This document shows, piece after piece, positions 59,269 to 64,000 of a stretch of 64,000 nt of DNA (the first letter of the stretch is position 1; each line of letters opens with the position of its first letter). This stretch comes from Methylobacterium thuringiense. Lineage in GTDB: Bacteria; Pseudomonadota; Alphaproteobacteria; Rhizobiales; Beijerinckiaceae. The stretch lies in the NCBI RefSeq assembly GCF_022179645.1, contig NZ_BPRA01000010.1, positions 186,001 to 250,000 on the forward strand, given 5' to 3'. The position numbers and the translations under genes were made by a program. The notes under the pieces are model-generated. The model was not told where the DNA came from and did not search any database. It was given only the letters and a program-made list of their open reading frames with translations.

Positions 59269-61296
59269 CTACGGCGCCGCGCGCTCCTCGTGCTGCCCGT
59301 CGAGGGTGACGTTCTCGCTCGGCACCGAGTCCACCACGGCCTCCGCCCGCCGCAGGTCAGGCGACGTCGCTTCCTCGACGAAGGACGCCACCGCCTCGGC
59401 CAGCGACAGCGACTTGGTGTGCTGGCTGCCGAGCCGGCGGATCGAGACGGTGCGCTCCTCGGCCTCGCGTCGTCCGAGGGCGAGCAGCACCGGCACCTTG
59501 GCCAGCGAATGCTCGCGGACCTTGTAGTTGATCTTCTCGTTGCGCAGGTCGGCCTCGACCCGGAGCCCGGCCCGCCGCAGCGTGCGGATCACCTCGTGGG
59601 CGTAGTCGTCCGCCTCCTGAGTGATCGTGGCCACCACCACCTGCACCGGCGAGAGCCAGAGCGGGAAATGTCCGGCGAAATGCTCGATCAGGATACCGGT
59701 GAAGCGCTCCATCGAGCCGCAGATCGCGCGGTGGACCATCACCGGCGGAATCTTGTTGCTCTCGCCGTCGATGTAGAAGGCGCCGAAGCGTTCCGGCAGG
59801 TTGAAGTCGACCTGCGTGGTGCCGCATTGCCAGTCGCGGCCGATGGCGTCGCGTAGGACGTACTCGAACTTCGGGCCGTAGAAGGCGCCCTCCCCCGGGT
59901 TCACCGCCGTGGTGATGCGCCCGCCGGACTGCTCCTCGATCTGCGCGAGCACGCGGGTCATGACCTCTTCGGCGTGGTCCCAGAGCGCGTCGGAGCCGAC
60001 GCGCTTCTCCGGCCGCGTCGAGAGCTTCACGACGATGCGGTCGAAGCCGAAATCGGCGTAGGTGCTCAGGATCAAATCGTTGATCTTCAGACACTCGTCG
60101 GCGAGCTGGTCCTCGGTGCAGAACACGTGCGCGTCGTCCTGCGTGAAGCCGCGCACGCGCATCAGCCCGTGCATGGCGCCGGACGGCTCGTAGCGGTGGA
60201 CGACGCCGAACTCGGCCATGCGGAGCGGCAGGTCGCGGTAGGACTTCAGGCCGTGCTTGAAGATCTGGACGTGGCCGGGGCAGTTCATCGGCTTCAGCGC
60301 GAACCAGCGCTTGTCCTCGGCCTCGTCGCCGGCACTTTGGGCCGCGAACATGTTTTCGCGGTACCAGTCCCAGTGGCCCGAAGTCTCCCAGAGCGCCTTG
60401 TCGAGGATCTGCGGGGCGTTGACCTCCTGGTACTCGCCCTTCAGGCGGCGGCGCATGTAGGCGATGAGCTCCTGGAAGATCGTCCAGCCCTTGGCGTGCC
60501 AGAACACGACGCCCGGCCCCTCCTCCTGGAAGTGGAAGAGATCCATCTCGCGTCCCAGCCGCCGGTGGTCGCGGCGCTCGGCCTCCTCCAGGCGGTGGAG
60601 ATAGGCGTCGAGGTCCTCCTTGGTGGCCCAGGCGGTGCCGTAGATGCGCGTCAGCATCGGATTGTTGGAATCGCCGCGCCAATAGGCGCCGGCGACCTTC
60701 ATCAGCTTGAAGGCCGTGCCGATCTTGCCCGTCGAGGTCATGTGCGGGCCGCGGCAGAGGTCGAACCACTCGCCCTGGCGGTAGATCTTCAGATCCTCGC
60801 CGGGCGGAATCGCGTCGACCAGCTCGACCTTGTAGGTCTCGCCCCGGTCGGCGAAGAGCTGCTTGACGTCGTCGCGCTTCCAGACTTCCCGCGTGAACGG
60901 CGCGTCGCGAGAAATGATCTCGCGCATCTTCGCCTCGATCTTCGGAAAGTCCTCCGGCGTGAAGGGCTCGGCCTTGGCGAAGTCGTAGTAGAAGCCGTTC
61001 TCGATCACCGGGCCGATCGTCACCTGCGTGCCCGGCCACATGGCCTGCACGGCCTCGGCCAGCACGTGCGCCGTGTCGTGGCGGATCAGCTCCAGCGCGC
61101 GCGAGTCGTCGCGGCCCAGGAACTCGATCGCGGCATCGCGTTCGATCAGGTCGCCGAGATCGGTGACGACGCCGTCGAGCGCCATGGCGACGGTGCGCTT
61201 CGCCAGCGACTTCGCGATGCCCTCGACGACGGCGCGGCCGGTGACGGCTTCGTCGAAAGCGCGCGTGTTGCCGTCGGGGAATGTCAGGATGGGCAT
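59269..61296 (-). CDS. thrS: Threonyl-tRNA synthetase
   Basis: Charges tRNA-Thr. The ATG at 61296, preceded by AAGGA at 7 bases, gives 675 residues; a GTG at 61314 would add six. The TGS domain (residues 1-65) is followed by the editing domain with [10 protein letters not shown], and then the class II core with [30 protein letters not shown] and [12 protein letters not shown]; the anticodon domain ends the protein. All parts are normal. It converges with the DUF2442 gene. Confidence 0.97.
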   Translation of the reverse strand: MPILTFPDGNTRAFDEAVTGRAVVEGIAKSLAKRTVAMALDGVVTDLGDLIERDAAIEFLGRDDSRALELIRHDTAHVLAEAVQAMWPGTQVTIGPVIENGFYYDFAKAEPFTPEDFPKIEAKMREIISRDAPFTREVWKRDDVKQLFADRGETYKVELVDAIPPGEDLKIYRQGEWFDLCRGPHMTSTGKIGTAFKLMKVAGAYWRGDSNNPMLTRIYGTAWATKEDLDAYLHRLEEAERRDHRRLGREMDLFHFQEEGPGVVFWHAKGWTIFQELIAYMRRRLKGEYQEVNAPQILDKALWETSGHWDWYRENMFAAQSAGDEAEDKRWFALKPMNCPGHVQIFKHGLKSYRDLPLRMAEFGVVHRYEPSGAMHGLMRVRGFTQDDAHVFCTEDQLADECLKINDLILSTYADFGFDRIVVKLSTRPEKRVGSDALWDHAEEVMTRVLAQIEEQSGGRITTAVNPGEGAFYGPKFEYVLRDAIGRDWQCGTTQVDFNLPERFGAFYIDGESNKIPPVMVHRAICGSMERFTGILIEHFAGHFPLWLSPVQVVVATITQEADDYAHEVIRTLRRAGLRVEADLRNEKINYKVREHSLAKVPVLLALGRREAEERTVSIRRLGSQHTKSLSLAEAVASFVEEATSPDLRRAEAVVDSVPSENVTLDGQHEERAAP

Positions 61297-61582
61297 ATCG
61301 GTGTCCTTGCTCACTCCTGCGAACGCGGCAGGTAAGCGGGTTTTGGATGTTCGCGTCGGGACGCGGCGCGGGGTTTAGACCGATTTCGAGTGAGAGGAAA
61401 ACCGGCAGGCGATCTCGCATGGGGCTGCTGCCCGTCGCTGCGTAACCGTTCCAGCTCGCTTCAGAGGCACGAGATGCCAGACAGGCCGAGATGGGCCGCA
61501 GTTACCCCGATTTCAGCATTGCCGGCCGATCTGGTCGCGTCCGTCTCCCATGCTATGCTGATCGAGCGGTCCGGAGGCTGAG

Positions 61583-61849
61583 ATGAACATCACCGTGCCC
61601 ATTCCCGACGATCTCGCCCTCAAGCTCGCGGCAGCCGATGGCGGCGAGCTTGCGCGACGGGCGCTCGAGGCGTTCGCGACAGACGAATATCGACGCGGAC
61701 GACTGACCGAGTCCGAATTGCGCCGGCTCCTCGGCCTCGACACACGCTATGCCCTCGACGGATTTCTGAAGGCGCGCAACGTATACCTCGCCTACGACGG
61801 CGAGGATCTGGAGCGAGATCGAAGCGACCTTGCCCGGCTCGGCTTCTGA
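61583..61849 (+). CDS. UPF0175-like antitoxin
   Basis: An 88-residue protein: VPIPDDLALKLAAADGGELARR and LLGLDTRYALDGFLKARNVYL match the UPF0175 family, small DNA-binding proteins that precede DUF3368 PIN-domain genes. GGAGG precedes the ATG by 5 bases. TATGCT at 61553-61558 is a likely -10 element. It overlaps the toxin candidate's start codon options. Confidence 0.85.
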   Translation: MNITVPIPDDLALKLAAADGGELARRALEAFATDEYRRGRLTESELRRLLGLDTRYALDGFLKARNVYLAYDGEDLERDRSDLARLGF

Positions 61850-62339
61850 TCCGACGGCGCGCACCGTCGTGAGCGACACCGGTCCGCTCAACTACCTCGT
61901 GCTGATCGATCACGCCCACGTTCTGAAGCCCCTGTTCGGCAGCCTTCTCATACCGGAGGCCGTCCGCAGAGAATTGGGCCACCCGGGCGCGCCGGCACGC
62001 GTACAGACTTGGATCGCTGCATCGCCGGGATGGCTGTCAGTTCATCCCGATAGCGCCGACACGGATGCGACCCTGCACCGTCTCGGCGACGGCGAACGTC
62101 AGGCCATCGTCCTTGCGCGGGCGCGAGCAGCAACGCTGATTCTGATGGACGATCGGGCCGGCGTTGCAGCGGCGCGCGCCATGGGCTCCGTTGTGATCGG
62201 CACGCTCGGTATCATCGATCTGGCCGCGCGCCGCGGGCTGCTCGACGTCGCGCAAGCCGTAGCGCGCCTGCGAAACACGAATTTCCGCTGCAGGCCGAGT
62301 CTCTTGTTCGACCTGCTCGCCCGTCATCGTGCATCATGA
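61830..62339 (+). CDS. DUF3368 PIN-fold toxin candidate
   Basis: A 169-residue protein if the TTG at 61830 is used; a GTG at 61869 would start directly before SDTGPLNYLVLID. The acidic residues of a PIN nuclease are present in SDTGPL, PEAVRREL, GERQAIVLA and LMDDRAG. It pairs with the UPF0175 gene, as type II-like toxin-antitoxin modules usually do. It overlaps the end of yidD on the other strand by 16 bases. Confidence 0.85.
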   Translation: MPGSASDPTARTVVSDTGPLNYLVLIDHAHVLKPLFGSLLIPEAVRRELGHPGAPARVQTWIAASPGWLSVHPDSADTDATLHRLGDGERQAIVLARARAATLILMDDRAGVAAARAMGSVVIGTLGIIDLAARRGLLDVAQAVARLRNTNFRCRPSLLFDLLARHRAS

Positions 62340-62674
62340 GGCTTTGAGGGCTCGCGCGGCTCGACCGCCTCGCACACGAACGGCGAGGCCGGAGCCTCGA
62401 CCCCGCGCCAGCGCCCGTAGCGCCACGGCAGCCACCACCTGGCCCGCCCGGGCACCCGTTCCGGCACCAGATCGATCCCGTGCGTACCGAACGGTCCGCA
62501 GCGGCAGACCCGCGAAAATCCGATCCAGCCGCCGGCCCAGAGGCCGTGCCGGGCAATCGCGGTATCCGTGTACTCGGAGCAGGAGGGCCAGTGTCGGCAC
62601 TGGCGGCCGATCAGGCTCGACAGGGTGAGCTGGTAGCCGCGGATCGCCCAATGCGCGGCCCTGCGCACCATCAC
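62324..62674 (-). CDS. yidD: Membrane protein insertion efficiency factor YidD
   Basis: A 116-residue protein with the conserved QCRHWPSCSEYTDTAI motif and GPFGTHGIDLVP, an amphipathic start (AIRGYQLTLSSLIG) and a basic end. YidD assists YidC and Sec in membrane-protein insertion. It is longer than the usual 70-90 residues through a C-terminal Ala/Pro-rich extension. It follows the Fe-S scaffold-like gene by 18 bases. Confidence 0.93.
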   Translation of the reverse strand: MMVRRAAHWAIRGYQLTLSSLIGRQCRHWPSCSEYTDTAIARHGLWAGGWIGFSRVCRCGPFGTHGIDLVPERVPGRARWWLPWRYGRWRGVEAPASPFVCEAVEPREPSKPHDAR

Positions 62675-62692
62675 CGAAGACTCCGCACCGCC

Positions 62693-63154
62693 CTATTCGG
62701 CGGCCTCGGCCGATGCGGCCTTGCGGGCGGCGATCTGGTCGAGGGCGTTCACCACCGCGTCGAAGGTGAGCAGCGTCGAGGCGTGGCGGGCACGGAAATC
62801 GCGCACCGGCTCCAGGACGGCGAGGTCGGCCCAGGTGCCGTCGGGCGGCAGGCCGTTTTCCTTCAGCATGGCGCGCATCCGCTCGCGCACCGCGCGCAGC
62901 TCGTCGGCGGTGGCGCCGACCACGTGGCGAGCCATCAGCGAGGACGAGGCCTGGCCCAGCGCGCAGGCTTTCACCTCGTGGCCGAAGTCGGTGACCGTGG
63001 TGCCGGCGGCGTCGGTGACGAGATCCACCGTCACGGTCGATCCGCAGAGCCGAGAATGAGCGCTCGCGCTCGCATCGGGCGCATCGAGACGCCCGAGCCG
63101 CGGGATATCCGCGGCGAGTTCGAGGATGCGGCGGTTGTAGATGTCGTCGAGCAT
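62693..63154 (-). CDS. IscU/SufU-like scaffold protein lacking the third cysteine
   Basis: The ATG at 63154 gives 153 residues starting MLDDIYNRRILELAADIPRL, the SufU/NifU-N type opening. Two of the three cluster ligands are visible: CGST and CALGQASSSLM. The third, expected in a context like RxxCxxLP, is RHASTLLTFD here, with Ala where Cys is normal and His just before it. The protein may be a sulfur carrier or an unusual scaffold. It is coupled with yidD, and folE is divergent, the neighbourhood seen in many alphaproteobacteria. Confidence 0.78.
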   Translation of the reverse strand: MLDDIYNRRILELAADIPRLGRLDAPDASASAHSRLCGSTVTVDLVTDAAGTTVTDFGHEVKACALGQASSSLMARHVVGATADELRAVRERMRAMLKENGLPPDGTWADLAVLEPVRDFRARHASTLLTFDAVVNALDQIAARKAASAEAAE

Positions 63155-63338
63155 CAGAATTCTGCTGGAAGCCGGATCCGCGTTCGGTGCATTGCGCGAA
63201 TGCCCCATAACGTCGATATAGGCGCAGAGCCGCCGTTCCGCGAGGACGGCACGTCGTTCCAGGTCGTGCCCCGACCGGCGCCGCCGGATCCAAAGGGGCA
63301 CCGGCACCTTGTATGAGTGATGCCGGCGGGACCCGACG

Positions 63339-64000
63339 ATGTACGCCAAGCCCGACAGCACCACGATGAAGGCCCGTGTCGCGCGGGCGGGAGATGCCAT
63401 GGATGCCGCGCTCAAGTCCCTGTCCTACGGCATGAGCGACGAGAACCGGCGCGCGGACGCCATAGCCCTGATGCGCAACGACAACGACGCCCGCTCCGAT
63501 GTCGCGCCGCTGCCGGATTCGGCACAGCGCGTTCCGAACGAGATCGCGCTTGCCCGCCCGAGCCGCCAGGAGGCCGAGGCCGCCGTGCGCACCCTGTTGC
63601 GCTGGGCCGGCGACGACCCGACCCGCGAGGGCCTGATCGATACCCCGGCGCGGGTGGCCAAGGCCTACGAGCAGCTATTCTCCGGCTACAAGATGGATGC
63701 CGACGCCCTGTTGGAGCGGGTCTTCGAAGAGGTCGAAGGCTATTCGGACGTCGTGTTGGTGCGCGACATCCCGTTCTATTCCCATTGCGAGCACCACATG
63801 GTGCCGTTCATGGGGCTGGCGCATGTCGCCTACTACCCGTCGAAGGGCGTCGTCGGCCTGTCGAAGCTCGCCCGCGTGGTCGACGCCTTCGCCAAGCGCC
63901 TGCAGACGCAGGAGACCATGACGGCGCAGATCGCCGACACCATCGAATCGATCCTGAAGCCCCGCGGCTGCGCCGTGATGATCGAGGCCGAGCATCTCTG
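63339..64000 (+). CDS. folE: GTP cyclohydrolase I, 3' end outside the window
   Basis: The ATG at 63339 starts a frame open to the window end (220 residues visible). The first 70 residues are a variable, charged extension; then [20 protein letters not shown], the zinc-binding [10 protein letters not shown] and [20 protein letters not shown] identify FolE, which opens the GTP ring for folate or pterin synthesis. The second zinc cysteine should follow in the CxxxH context at [12 protein letters not shown], just at the end. It is divergent from the scaffold-like gene. Confidence 0.94.
   Translation, partial: MYAKPDSTTMKARVARAGDAMDAALKSLSYGMSDENRRADAIALMRNDNDARSDVAPLPDSAQRVPNEIALARPSRQEAEAAVRTLLRWAGDDPTREGLIDTPARVAKAYEQLFSGYKMDADALLERVFEEVEGYSDVVLVRDIPFYSHCEHHMVPFMGLAHVAYYPSKGVVGLSKLARVVDAFAKRLQTQETMTAQIADTIESILKPRGCAVMIEAEHL

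Noticed and set aside
1..64000. CRISPR array, prophage, insertion sequence, rRNA or tRNA genes
   Set aside because: No regularly spaced repeats, transposase or integrase motifs, or RNA-gene signatures were seen on reading both strands.

Overview
This window looks like chromosomal DNA of a GC-rich alphaproteobacterium, most probably a member of the Methylobacteriaceae (Methylobacterium/Methylorubrum type). That placement is inferred from gene content: an EcfG-type sigma factor, a cobF-type aerobic cobalamin gene, the rlpA-dacA-tmk-holB-metG-tatD-MBL gene order, a pink-pigment type C30 carotenoid cluster and many GC-rich palindromic intergenic repeats. No rRNA, tRNA, CRISPR array, insertion sequence or prophage was recognised. 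Both ends cut genes: a methyltransferase at the left edge and folE at the right edge.

Bases 1-9600 hold the methyltransferase end, sdhB, an Inh-like lipoprotein, a large outer-membrane barrel protein, an EcfG-like sigma factor, a second methyltransferase, mutL and a sterol-desaturase-like membrane enzyme. Bases 9534-17662 hold an overlapping minus-strand operon of two exported oxidoreductases and a transporter, then selO-SDR-esterase, then an SGNH hydrolase with a truncated haemoglobin. Bases 17756-30433 carry the conserved cell-wall, replication and translation block (rlpA, dacA, tmk, holB, metG, tatD, MBL hydrolase), with an RND efflux pair placed between rlpA and dacA.

Bases 30733-36468 are more accessory: a HepT/MntA toxin-antitoxin pair, a chromosomal ParA plus ribbon-helix-helix pair with repeats upstream, a PAS protein, a ClpP-like periplasmic protein and a lone cobF. 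Bases 36623-47304 include small secreted or membrane proteins, a phosphoesterase, a cation transporter, a MaoC hydratase, an SPOUT methyltransferase, and then the carotenoid cluster: two CrtI/CrtN-family oxidoreductases, an acyltransferase and a glycosyltransferase in the logic of staphyloxanthin-type C30 pigments. cutA and nadK follow.

Bases 47305-48174 have no convincing gene. Bases 48175-64000 contain a DUF2336 protein coupled to a lytic transglycosylase, a CitE-like gene carrying two palindromic repeat elements in frame, an LpxC paralogue, two flavoenzymes, a pair of secreted proteins, a MocR regulator divergent from an EamA exporter, a DUF4160/DUF2442-HTH pair, thrS, a UPF0175/DUF3368 toxin-antitoxin pair, yidD, an Fe-S scaffold-like gene and the start of folE. 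The most distinctive observations are the in-frame palindromes, the carotenoid cluster, a dispersed hairpin-plus-46-mer repeat placed after stop codons, and the LpxC paralogue with altered active-site surroundings.
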